NCBI RefSeq assembly: GCF_002879855.1
Contig: NZ_PNYB01000008.1
Coordinates: forward strand, 1-64,000
Length of the DNA stretch: 64,000 nucleotides
DNA from: Trinickia soli
GTDB taxonomy: Bacteria; Pseudomonadota; Gammaproteobacteria; Burkholderiales; Burkholderiaceae
Reading direction: 5' to 3'
Shown here piece after piece: positions 1 through 7,699 of this stretch. The notes beneath the pieces are model-generated. The model made no database searches, was not told where the DNA came from, and was given only the letters and a program-made list of their open reading frames with translations. Every line of letters begins with the position of its first letter. Positions within the stretch are counted from its first letter, which is position 1. Both the position numbers and the translations under genes were made by a program.

Positions 1-1309
1 GTGCGACTCCGACCGTCCCGCCATGCGACTGCGCAATGCGCTGCACGATCGACAGGCCGAGGCCCGTGCCCTCGACGTTCGTCATGCCGCGATAGAACCG
101 CTCGAATACATGCGCGCGTATTTCGGCCGGGATACCCGGTCCATTATCGACGACTTCAAGGACGACCTCGTCGCCCTCGCGTCGGCATCGGGCCGTGACG
201 GAACCGCCTTCCTGCGTATATCGAATCGCGTTGTCGACGAGATTGGCGACGAGCGCCGTCAACAACTGCTCATTGCCGGCGACGCGCGCCTCATCCTGAA
301 GCTCGGCCCCGAGATCGATCTCACGACGCTGCGCGGCCAGGATCAGCTCTTCGAGCACGGACGACACCACCTGCGTCATATCGACGGCGACGTTGCGGGA
401 CGGCGCCGATTCGGCACGCGCCAGCAACAACAATTGATTCGTGATTTCGGTCATCTTGCGGCTCGTGCGATGAATGCCCGCAAGCGCATCGGACAATGCA
501 GGCTCGTCGTCCACACATTGGCGCGCACACTGCACCTGCGTGTCGAGCAATGTCAGCGGCGTGCGCAACTGATGGGCGGCATCGGCAATGAACTGCCGCT
601 GCGTGCTCGCGTGAACCTTGAGCCGGGCGATGCATTGATTGATCGCATCGACGATCGGCCGCAGCTCCGTCGGCAGATGATCCACGCGAACCGGTTCAAG
701 CTCCATCGGGTCGCGATCGGCCACGTCTTCCTTCAATTTCATGAGCGGCCTCAGCTCGCTCGTCAGACCGATCAGCACCAACAATACCGCCAGCAACAGC
801 ATCAGCCCCTGCCGCACCAGTTGCGGATGCCACAACTGCGCGAGCATGCCTTTGCGCGATGCCTGGGTCTTGGCGACAACGACCACGACCGGCAACGCCT
901 CGCCCGAATTGTAGAGTTGACGCCTGAAGGCAACGGCGCGAATCGATTCTCCGTCGAGCGTGGTGTCGTAGAAAACGGGATACGTGTCGTGCGCACCTTC
1001 CGGCAGAGCGAGTTCGGGCGAACCGCCCAACAGGCGATCGCCGTCGGCTACGACCTTGTAGAAAACGTGATCCTGATAAGGCGACTCGAACATTTCGAGC
1101 GCGGCGGGCGGAATCTTGGCCGTGAGGTCCCCGTTATTCCATTCGACGTCCTCGCCGATCGTACGCGCCGACGCGAGCAGCTGGCTGTCTTGCAGCAAAG
1201 CGGCCGTTTGCCGCGAGGCATCGTACGCCATCACTCCGGCCACGAGCATGAACGCCGCAAGCGGCAACAGCACCCACCAGAGCAAGCGGGCGCGCAGACT
1301 ATGCATCAT
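1..1309 (-). CDS. TctE/QseC-like sensor histidine kinase, C-terminus cut by window edge
   Basis: Inner-membrane sensor kinase of a two-component system. The frame reads from ATG 1309 with a first membrane segment at residues 10-27, a periplasmic sensor of about 140 residues, and a second membrane segment near 167-183. The H-box FIADAAHQLRTP carries the phospho-acceptor His246, the N-box is LVDNAIRY (about 357-364), and the ATP-lid glycine boxes DNGPGIP and GTGLGLS follow. The last few dozen residues are beyond position 1. AGAGGGG lies 8-14 bases before the start; an in-frame ATG at 1402 would add 31 residues without a transmembrane segment and is less likely. It follows the ABC permease gene on the same strand after 122 bases. 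No response regulator is visible; it may lie left of the window. Confidence 0.9.
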   Translation of the reverse strand, partial: MMHSLRARLLWWVLLPLAAFMLVAGVMAYDASRQTAALLQDSQLLASARTIGEDVEWNNGDLTAKIPPAALEMFESPYQDHVFYKVVADGDRLLGGSPELALPEGAHDTYPVFYDTTLDGESIRAVAFRRQLYNSGEALPVVVVVAKTQASRKGMLAQLWHPQLVRQGLMLLLAVLLVLIGLTSELRPLMKLKEDVADRDPMELEPVRVDHLPTELRPIVDAINQCIARLKVHASTQRQFIADAAHQLRTPLTLLDTQVQCARQCVDDEPALSDALAGIHRTSRKMTEITNQLLLLARAESAPSRNVAVDMTQVVSSVLEELILAAQRREIDLGAELQDEARVAGNEQLLTALVANLVDNAIRYTQEGGSVTARCRREGDEVVLEVVDNGPGIPAEIRAHVFERFYRGMTNVEGTGLGLSIVQRIAQSHGGTVGVA

Positions 1310-1431
1310 CGATCGACGCCCCTCTATGTCCTTCGGCCCGTGCGCGCTCGACGCCCGGGGCGTCGGCGCGGCACGAGCCGGCCAGATCATTGTTCGCGCC
1401 ATACCACGGCGCGATACCGTTCAACGCTGCA

Positions 1432-2304
1432 TCAAAACGCGGCGGGTCTCCATTTCAACAGCCGCTTTTCAATTCTGGTCAACAAGAAGTCGGTCGTCAA
1501 CGCCACGACGGCCAGCACGATCATTGCCGCGAACACGCCACTTGCGTTGAACGCCCCCTGTGCGGTCGAGATCAACAAGCCGATGCCCTGCTTCGAACCG
1601 AGGAATTCGCCGACGACCGCACCGACGAGCGCGAAGCCGAAGCTGACATGCAGGCTCGCCAGAATCCACGAGAGCGCCGACGGGATAACGACGGCCGTCG
1701 TCAATTGCCGCTTCGATGCGCCGAGAATCTGCGCATTGGCGATCATGTAACGGTCGGCTTCGCGCACGCCCTGGAACGCATTGCCGAACACGACGAAGAA
1801 CACCATGACGACCGCGAGCGCCACCTTCGACGCCATCCCCAGGCCCAGCGCAATCACGAACACCGAGCCGAGCACGACACGGGGGATCGAGTTGGCGATC
1901 TGAATGTAGAGACTGAAGACATCGGACATCAATTTGTTGCGCCCGAGCACGACGCCGCAGATGACGCCGGCAACCGAGCCGATCGCGAAGCCGATCATCG
2001 TTTCTTCGAGCGTCACCCACACTTGCACGAGCAGCGGACCTTGCGAGGTGCCGTTGACGAACCAATCGACGATCTGCGCGAAGATCAGCGACGGCATCGA
2101 GAAGAAAAACGGATCGATCCACTTCAAGCGCCCCGCGACTTCCCAGCCGCCGAGCCATACCACGAGCACAAGCAGCCGCAGGCCGATGATCAACGCACGC
2201 CGTTGGCGCAACCTGCGCTGCGCCGTTTTTTCAACTTCGGCGAGCGACGGATCGACAAGGCTCGCTGTGGGTTGTTCGAAGGTAGTCGCCATGATAGTAG
2301 CCAT
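1432..2304 (-). CDS. NitT/TauT-family ABC transporter permease
   Basis: Membrane subunit of an SsuC/TauC-like importer (BPD_transp_1). The 290-residue protein has an N-terminal cytoplasmic stretch, a first membrane helix (IIGLRLLVLVVWLGGW) and five or so further helices. The ATPase-docking EAA loop is seen as ADRYMIANAQILGASKRQ. ATG 2304 is preceded by GAGA and lies 25 bases after the ATPase stop; an ATG four codons later (2292) has no Shine-Dalgarno sequence. It is the third gene of the binding protein - ATPase - permease order. The substrate cannot be told from sequence: relatives import sulfonates, nitrate, pyrimidine precursors or aromatic compounds. Confidence 0.9.
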   Translation of the reverse strand: MATIMATTFEQPTASLVDPSLAEVEKTAQRRLRQRRALIIGLRLLVLVVWLGGWEVAGRLKWIDPFFFSMPSLIFAQIVDWFVNGTSQGPLLVQVWVTLEETMIGFAIGSVAGVICGVVLGRNKLMSDVFSLYIQIANSIPRVVLGSVFVIALGLGMASKVALAVVMVFFVVFGNAFQGVREADRYMIANAQILGASKRQLTTAVVIPSALSWILASLHVSFGFALVGAVVGEFLGSKQGIGLLISTAQGAFNASGVFAAMIVLAVVALTTDFLLTRIEKRLLKWRPAAF

Positions 2305-2329
2305 TCTCAATTCGTTCCGGTCATTCCAG

Positions 2330-3139
2330 TCAGGCAATCTGCACTTCTTCGCGCAGGTCGTGCCAAATATCGCGCGAGAGCTCGATGAAGCGCTGCTCAT
2401 AGCGAATTTCCGAGGTGATGCGTGGACGCGGAAGGTCGATTTCATAGACCTTCTTCAGCGTCGCCGGGCGTGCCGTCAGCACGAACACGCGATCGGCAAG
2501 CGCAATCGCTTCTTCGAGATCGTGCGTCACGAAGACGACCGATCCCTTGTTCGCCGACCACAACTGCAGCAACTCGTCTTGCATCAGCGTACGCGTTTGC
2601 ATGTCGAGCGCCGAAAACGGTTCGTCCATCAACAGGATCTCGGGCTTATTGATGAACGTCTGGGCCAATGCAACGCGTTTGCGCATGCCGCCCGAAAGCT
2701 GGTGCGGATAATGATTGCCGAATTTTTCGAGGCCGACGCGGCGCAGCCATTCATTGGCCTCTTCGTACGCGGCGGCTTTCGAGCGACCGCGGAACAGCGG
2801 ACCGGCCGCGACGTTATGGAGCACCGTGCGCCAGGGAAAAACGGCATCGGCCTGAAACACGAAGCCGATGCGCGGGTCGATACCGTTGACGGGATGGCCC
2901 ATGACGCGCACGCTGCCGGTCGTCGGCTTGAGCAGACCCGTGATCATGCTGAGCGTCGTCGATTTGCCGCAGCCCGTCGGGCCGACCACGGCGATGAATT
3001 CGCCCTTGGCGACCGACATGCTGAAATCGCGCAATGCGATCGTCGCTTTGCCGTCGGGCGAGATGAAGCGGCACGACACCGAGTCGAACTCGATGACGGG
3101 TACGTCCTGAGAAGCAGCGTGGTTCATTGAAGCATCCAA
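2330..3139 (-). CDS. NitT/TauT-family ABC transporter ATP-binding protein
   Basis: ATPase subunit energising the importer with the neighbouring permease and binding protein. The 269-residue protein has Walker A GPTGCGKST, a Q-loop in FVFQADAVFPW, the signature LSGGM, Walker B ILLMDEPFSALD and the switch His in VFVTHDLEEA, all typical of the SsuB/TauB group. The start at 3139 gives MDASMNH; an in-frame ATG at 3127 is equally plausible because neither has a strong ribosome binding site. About 100 bases separate it from the binding-protein gene upstream. Confidence 0.93.
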   Translation of the reverse strand: MDASMNHAASQDVPVIEFDSVSCRFISPDGKATIALRDFSMSVAKGEFIAVVGPTGCGKSTTLSMITGLLKPTTGSVRVMGHPVNGIDPRIGFVFQADAVFPWRTVLHNVAAGPLFRGRSKAAAYEEANEWLRRVGLEKFGNHYPHQLSGGMRKRVALAQTFINKPEILLMDEPFSALDMQTRTLMQDELLQLWSANKGSVVFVTHDLEEAIALADRVFVLTARPATLKKVYEIDLPRPRITSEIRYEQRFIELSRDIWHDLREEVQIA

Positions 3140-3241
3140 GCAATTTGAGGGGGCGCCCGTACCGCGGCGCCCTGGTACGGCGGGGGTTATTTCTTGCGTT
3201 AGAGAGGGACAGGCATTGCAGCCCGCCCCTTCGGACAGCCG

Positions 3242-4255
3242 TTACTTCGCGGCAACGAACTCGTTCGTGTACGTCTTCGACAGATCGACGTGCTTGCCCT
3301 TCACAGCCGGGTTGAAGCCCGAGAGCACCTTGAGCACCGTCTCCGGACCGTCAGCCGGCATCTTGCCGTCGACCGTATACATCGGCAGCGACGCCTTCAG
3401 CGCATTCACGTAGAGCGTCTTGTCCTTCTGATAGTCGGCCGGCATCTTGGCCGCGATTTCATCCGCGCTGTGTGTGTGGATGAACTGCATCGTCCGCACG
3501 AACGCATGGGCGAGCTTCGCCGCTTCAGCCTTGTGCGAATCGGCCCACGCAGACTGCACGTACAGGCTCGACGCCGGGTAAGTGCCACCCAGCGCGGCCT
3601 TCGTGCCTTCGACCGAGCGCATGTCGACGAGCACCTTGGCGTCGCCCGTCTGCAGCAGCTTCGAGACGGTCGGCTCGGTCGTCATGCCTGCATCGATGCG
3701 CGACTGCTTGACCGCCGCGATGAAGCTGGCATCGGCGCCGACAGGCAGCATCGTGTATTGCGACGCGGGGATGCCGTGCTGGCTCGCGAGGAATTGCGTG
3801 AGGAAGCTCGTCGAGGAGCCGAGGCCCGTGACGCCGAGCGTCTTGCCTTTGACGTCGGCCATCGATTTGAGCGAATCCGCGGCTTTGGTCGACACCATCT
3901 CGACTTCGCCCGGCACCTGACCGAAGACGACGATCGCCTTGACGTCCTTGCCCTTCGTCTGCAGGTCGATCGTGTGATCGTAAAAGCCGACGACCGCCTG
4001 CACGGCGCCCGCGAGCAACTCGTTCTCGGCGTCGACGCCGGCCGGCTGCGACAGCAGCTCGACGTCAAGCCCTTCGTCCTTGAAGTAACCCAGTTGTTCG
4101 GTCAGCTTCGCCGGGAGATAGATGAGCTTGGTGATGCCCCCTACCATGATCGTGATCTTGCCGTTATCGGCGGCCATCGCACCGTGGGAAGCCATGCCGA
4201 ACAAAACGGCGGAAGCGAGAGCGAAACTGCGGATTTTCCGCGACATCGGTTGCAT
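3242..4255 (-). CDS. NitT/TauT-family ABC substrate-binding protein
   Basis: Periplasmic solute receptor of the importer (SsuA/NMT1-THI5-like fold, 337 residues). A Sec signal peptide covers about residues 1-28, with a likely cut after AMA before ADNGK. The typical early motif GGITKLIYLPAKLTEQLGYF, a hinge-region GLGSSTSF and the conserved MTTEPT follow. GGAGACGCTCGC just upstream of ATG 4255 serves as ribosome binding site. It is the first gene of the minus-strand operon, so the promoter should lie in 4256-4575. Ligand unknown. Confidence 0.92.
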   Translation of the reverse strand: MQPMSRKIRSFALASAVLFGMASHGAMAADNGKITIMVGGITKLIYLPAKLTEQLGYFKDEGLDVELLSQPAGVDAENELLAGAVQAVVGFYDHTIDLQTKGKDVKAIVVFGQVPGEVEMVSTKAADSLKSMADVKGKTLGVTGLGSSTSFLTQFLASQHGIPASQYTMLPVGADASFIAAVKQSRIDAGMTTEPTVSKLLQTGDAKVLVDMRSVEGTKAALGGTYPASSLYVQSAWADSHKAEAAKLAHAFVRTMQFIHTHSADEIAAKMPADYQKDKTLYVNALKASLPMYTVDGKMPADGPETVLKVLSGFNPAVKGKHVDLSKTYTNEFVAAK

Positions 4256-4575
4256 GCGAGCGTCTCCTCATTTATGTCGGCCTCGTCTGGGCCGGGTTAC
4301 ATCGATGGAGCGATTCTAGGTGGGGCAATCCTTCTCGATCCTTTCACCACCGGGGGCCACATATCGGGGATTACCATGACGCATTGCGGTGAGGCGTGCA
4401 CCAATTCGACCCATTCCCGCGCCGCACGAGCTCATGCGCGGCGAACTCAGCCCAAGCCCTGCGCATTTGCATGAGCCATTTCCCCGATACATGACACCAT
4501 CTGTCATGTATCGCGGATTATAACGATCACAACGACGACGCACGTCGCGTCGATCCTGGAGAAGCCAGACACCCC
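4256..4575. promoter_or_regulatory. Divergent regulatory region between ABC operon and exporter gene
   Basis: Non-coding stretch of 320 bases between two outward-facing genes, so it should hold both promoters. The only striking element is the perfect inverted repeat at 4485-4513, closely followed by TATAAC (4519-4524), a possible -10 box for the plus-strand gene; I see no good -35 at the right spacing. No convincing small gene is present. Confidence 0.6.
4485..4513. promoter_or_regulatory. Perfect inverted repeat, likely operator
   Basis: Arms CGATACATGACA and TGTCATGTATCG pair over 12 of 12 bases around a 5-base centre (CCATC). It ends 6 bases before the TATAAC element and 63 bases before the exporter start codon, so a protein bound here could block or recruit RNA polymerase. 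No T-tract follows, which argues against a terminator. The cognate regulator is unknown. Confidence 0.75.
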
Positions 4576-5889
4576 ATGAGCACTTCGACACACGCCAACG
4601 GGCAGCGACACCCGGCCCCGCATGGTCGTCTCACCGTACTTCAAGGCGCCGCGCTTTATGTAGGCGCCGTGCTGGGCACCGGCGTCATTGCCCTGCCCGC
4701 GTTGGCCGCGAAAGTTGCCGGCCCGGCGTCGCTACTCGCCTGGGTCGCGCTCGTCCTCCTTTCGGCGCCGCTTGCCGCCACCTTTGCCGCATTAGGCGGG
4801 CGCTACCCCGACGCGGGCGGCGTCGCCACTTACGCGCGTCAGGCGTTCGGCGCGCGCGCATCGGCCATCGTCGGTTGGTGCTTCTATTTCGCCGTGCCAG
4901 CGGGCGCTCCGGCCGGCGCCATGTTCGCGGGCGCCTACGTCGCCGCGGCGTTCGGTGGAGGCGAGCAAACCGTGCTGTTGACCTGCGCCGGCCTCATCGC
5001 GATTGTCACGGTCGCCAACGCCCTCGGCGTGACGGTGTCAGGTCGGATGCAACTCGTGCTCGCCACGCTGCTCGCGGCGTTGCTGCTGACGGCCGTCGCC
5101 GCTTCGGCGCCGTACGCGCATGCCGATAACCTGCGGCCGTTCGCGCCGCACGGCTGGCTGGCCGTCGTGCCGGCCGCTGCGCTGCTGGTCTGGAGCTTCG
5201 CCGGTTGGGAAGCCATCACGCATCTGGCCGGCGAGTTCCGGCACCCTTCGCGCGACCTTCCACTCGCATCGGGCATCGCGGTGGTCGTGGTCGGCGCGCT
5301 CTATCTGGCCGTCGCGCTCGCGAGCGTGCTCGTGCTGGGGCCATCGGCCGGCGACACCGCGGCGCCGCTTGCCGAGTTGCTCGCGGTCGGCGTCGGCGGC
5401 AATGTCCGCATGTTGGCGGCCGCGGCCGCGCTGCTGCTCACGCTCGGCACGATGAACGCCTACTTCGCGGGCGCGGCCAAGCTCGGCGCAGCGCTCGGGC
5501 GCGACGGCGCGCTGCCGGCGTGGCTCGCCGCCGGCAGCATGGCGGGGGACGTGCCCCGTCGCAGCCTGGCTCTCGTATCGGGCTTGACGGCGCTTGTCAC
5601 ATGCGCGGTTGCGCTCGCTCACATAGGTCCCAAACCGCTTGTGCTGATGACGACGGGTTCGTTCGTCACCGTCTATGCCATCGGCTGTGCAGCGGCGCTG
5701 CGCTTGCTGCCGCGCGGCACCGCAGCGCATCGGTGCGCGCAATGCGCGTTCGTCTGCGTCGTGGCGCTTTGTCTCGCGACCGGTTGGTTTCTGCTTTGGC
5801 CGCTGGTCATGAGCTGCTGCGCGCTGCTCTATCTGCGGGTCAATCGCCGGCGCGAAGCGCGGGCGGCCGTCAGGTGCGACGCACCATGA
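4576..5889 (+). CDS. APC-family amino-acid transporter, YjeH-like
   Basis: Inner-membrane protein of 437 residues, almost entirely hydrophobic helices, of the amino acid-polyamine-organocation superfamily. The first helix has the glycine motif GAVLGTGVIALPAL typical of APC substrate sites, and FAGWEAITHLAGEFRHPSRDLPLA is the conserved loop after helix 6. It most resembles E. coli YjeH, an exporter of methionine and branched-chain amino acids, but the substrate is inference. It stands alone, divergent from the ABC operon, behind the inverted repeat at 4485-4513, which suggests its own repressor or activator. Confidence 0.85.
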   Translation: MSTSTHANGQRHPAPHGRLTVLQGAALYVGAVLGTGVIALPALAAKVAGPASLLAWVALVLLSAPLAATFAALGGRYPDAGGVATYARQAFGARASAIVGWCFYFAVPAGAPAGAMFAGAYVAAAFGGGEQTVLLTCAGLIAIVTVANALGVTVSGRMQLVLATLLAALLLTAVAASAPYAHADNLRPFAPHGWLAVVPAAALLVWSFAGWEAITHLAGEFRHPSRDLPLASGIAVVVVGALYLAVALASVLVLGPSAGDTAAPLAELLAVGVGGNVRMLAAAAALLLTLGTMNAYFAGAAKLGAALGRDGALPAWLAAGSMAGDVPRRSLALVSGLTALVTCAVALAHIGPKPLVLMTTGSFVTVYAIGCAAALRLLPRGTAAHRCAQCAFVCVVALCLATGWFLLWPLVMSCCALLYLRVNRRREARAAVRCDAP

Positions 5890-5939
5890 CCGGCCCTCGT
5901 ATCAGCCGCCGATTCGCCCGACCCAATGCCCCGCTCGCC

Positions 5940-7340
5940 TCAAGCCACCCCCGCTGCGATCGCTGCGGGCCAGCGCAGCGCTCGGAACGCTGCCACGCTG
6001 CCGCCGGTCTTCGCGGCGTTGGCCGTGGCAGCAGCGGGCAATGCATGTGGGCACGGATGAATATCGCCGGCCTTGCGTGGGACGGACAAGGTCAGCAGTG
6101 ACGACAGATCGGCCGCGCCCGCGAAGCGCGGCGTATCGATGAGCGGCACTGCGCTCGCAGGCACAATCTTCGCCAACGTCTTGGCTATCGACGCATGATC
6201 GTAAAACGTGTGGTCGATCGTGGCCTGCTTGATGTAGGGCGACACGACGACGGCCGGCACACGCAGGCCGAAACGATCGAATCGAAAGCCGCGCCTGGTC
6301 AACGGTGTCGGCGTAGCGGGCGCGAGCGTAGGCATGCCGGCCACGTGTGCCGGATCGGGAATCACATGATCGAAGAAGCCGCCATGCTCGTCGAAGACGA
6401 TCAACAACAGGCTTTGCTCCCAATACGGCGACGAGACAACCGCGTTGTAGACGCGTTCGACGAGTGCCTCCCCTGAACGCACGTCGCCGCACGGATGCAT
6501 CGAGTCGCCGTTCTCGAAGTTGCCGACCGGATCGTAGTGCGGCTCGATAAAAACGAAATCCGCGTCGAGATTGCCGCTTGCCAGCGAAGAGAAAAAGTCC
6601 TCGTGCCCGACGAAGCGATCCGCATGTGCGTCGGCGCCTTTGATCGCCCACGACTGCGGAATATCGCCGTGCGCGACGAGCCACTGCCCGGGTGCAAGCC
6701 GCGTGAACAACGAATCTTTGCCGTTGCCGTATTTCGCCCCGTCGAACAGGCTCGCCTCGATCGAACCGAGCTCGCTCGGCGAATGATCGAGGCCCCACGA
6801 GGTCGCGGCCAAAGCGAAAAAACGATTGGGCCATGTGGGCCCGGGCACCGAAGAGAACCAACGATCGCAGACGGCGAATTGCTGCGCAAGGAAGTTGAGC
6901 ACCGGGAGTTGATCGGGTGTGAAGCAGCGCATCGCCGACGCCGCGTCATAGCCGTGCGCCTCCATGTCGCGCGCAAAGCCCAGATCGTTCGCGCCCGCGG
7001 CACAGGCTGGGTACGCGCCATTCGTGAGGCCCGCCGAATCGTCGCGCGCGCAGGTCGCGAACGCGCGGCTGTCGCTCGGCGCCGTCAGTTGCACGAGCGC
7101 ATCGGTGAACTCGTGGCCCGGATCGAACGCAAGCCGGAACGGCGCACCCTGCCCGACCGGATAGACAGCGCCCGATGCGCCCGCGTTCGAAAATGGCGGC
7201 TTGCCGAGCAGGCCGTCGGCCTGCGTCGGCGTACCGGCCGGCGTCCATCCGCGAAAATCCGACCAACCGAACAGGTTGTCGTACGAGCGATTCTCCAACA
7301 TCAAAACAAACATCTTTTTGATATTCAGGACTGCCGACAT
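5940..7340 (-). CDS. Phosphoesterase family protein (phospholipase C / acid phosphatase type)
   Basis: Enzyme of the phosphoesterase superfamily that includes bacterial phosphatidylcholine phospholipase C and AcpA. The 466-residue chain has the metal/nucleophile motif LENRSYDN (residues 15-22), the SVPGPTWPNRFF motif, and VFDEHGGFFDHV, with the expected spacing. GGAGA lies just upstream of ATG 7340. Unlike the classical secreted enzymes it has no visible Tat or Sec signal; the chain begins directly with the first strand of the fold. The substrate (phospholipid headgroup, phosphomonoester) is open. It is monocistronic and divergent from the TonB receptor. Confidence 0.85.
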   Translation of the reverse strand: MSAVLNIKKMFVLMLENRSYDNLFGWSDFRGWTPAGTPTQADGLLGKPPFSNAGASGAVYPVGQGAPFRLAFDPGHEFTDALVQLTAPSDSRAFATCARDDSAGLTNGAYPACAAGANDLGFARDMEAHGYDAASAMRCFTPDQLPVLNFLAQQFAVCDRWFSSVPGPTWPNRFFALAATSWGLDHSPSELGSIEASLFDGAKYGNGKDSLFTRLAPGQWLVAHGDIPQSWAIKGADAHADRFVGHEDFFSSLASGNLDADFVFIEPHYDPVGNFENGDSMHPCGDVRSGEALVERVYNAVVSSPYWEQSLLLIVFDEHGGFFDHVIPDPAHVAGMPTLAPATPTPLTRRGFRFDRFGLRVPAVVVSPYIKQATIDHTFYDHASIAKTLAKIVPASAVPLIDTPRFAGAADLSSLLTLSVPRKAGDIHPCPHALPAAATANAAKTGGSVAAFRALRWPAAIAAGVA

Positions 7341-7699
7341 TTTGTTCTCCGCATTTCGACGAACGATGACGTCACCGCTTTTCCCAAAGCGGCGTTCGAA
7401 GAAGCAGCGTCGCCCCCCCATTGCAACGGCGGCCGGCGCGATCGGGAATTATGGATCAGCGATAGTGCGAATGCCACTGGTACTATGCTGCGCCGCACCG
7501 GCACGAACTACTACGTCGTCGGCCCCTGCCAATGAAGCTGCCACGTCGCGTAGCACAAGCGGCGCAATGGCTTCGCACTTCCTAGTCCACCTGACCGCGC
7601 TCGTCAAGCTGGGGCGAGCGCCCCTCAAGCTTTGCATTGGAACGCCGATAAAGAGGCAGGCTCACGACAGACGATGAGTCACCGCTTTCTCCTTGCTCC
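7341..7699. promoter_or_regulatory. Divergent intergenic region upstream of TonB receptor
   Basis: This 359-base stretch separates two divergent genes and should contain their promoters. A hairpin GGGGC-GAGC-GCCCC lies at about 7620-7633, flanked by AAGCT/AAGCTT, on the receptor side, about 70 bases before its start. I found no Fur-box-like or cobalamin-riboswitch-like sequence, no convincing -35/-10 pair and no small gene. Confidence 0.45.

Noticed and set aside
23-1750. Open frame of 575 codons on the plus strand
   Set aside because: It lies antisense to the sensor kinase, whose H-box, N-box and ATP-lid motifs are clear on the minus strand, and the plus-strand translation is Arg/His-rich without any domain.
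7610-7640. Hairpin upstream of the TonB receptor as part of a cobalamin riboswitch
   Set aside because: The conserved B12-box and core segments of that riboswitch are not present; only a short GC hairpin is seen.
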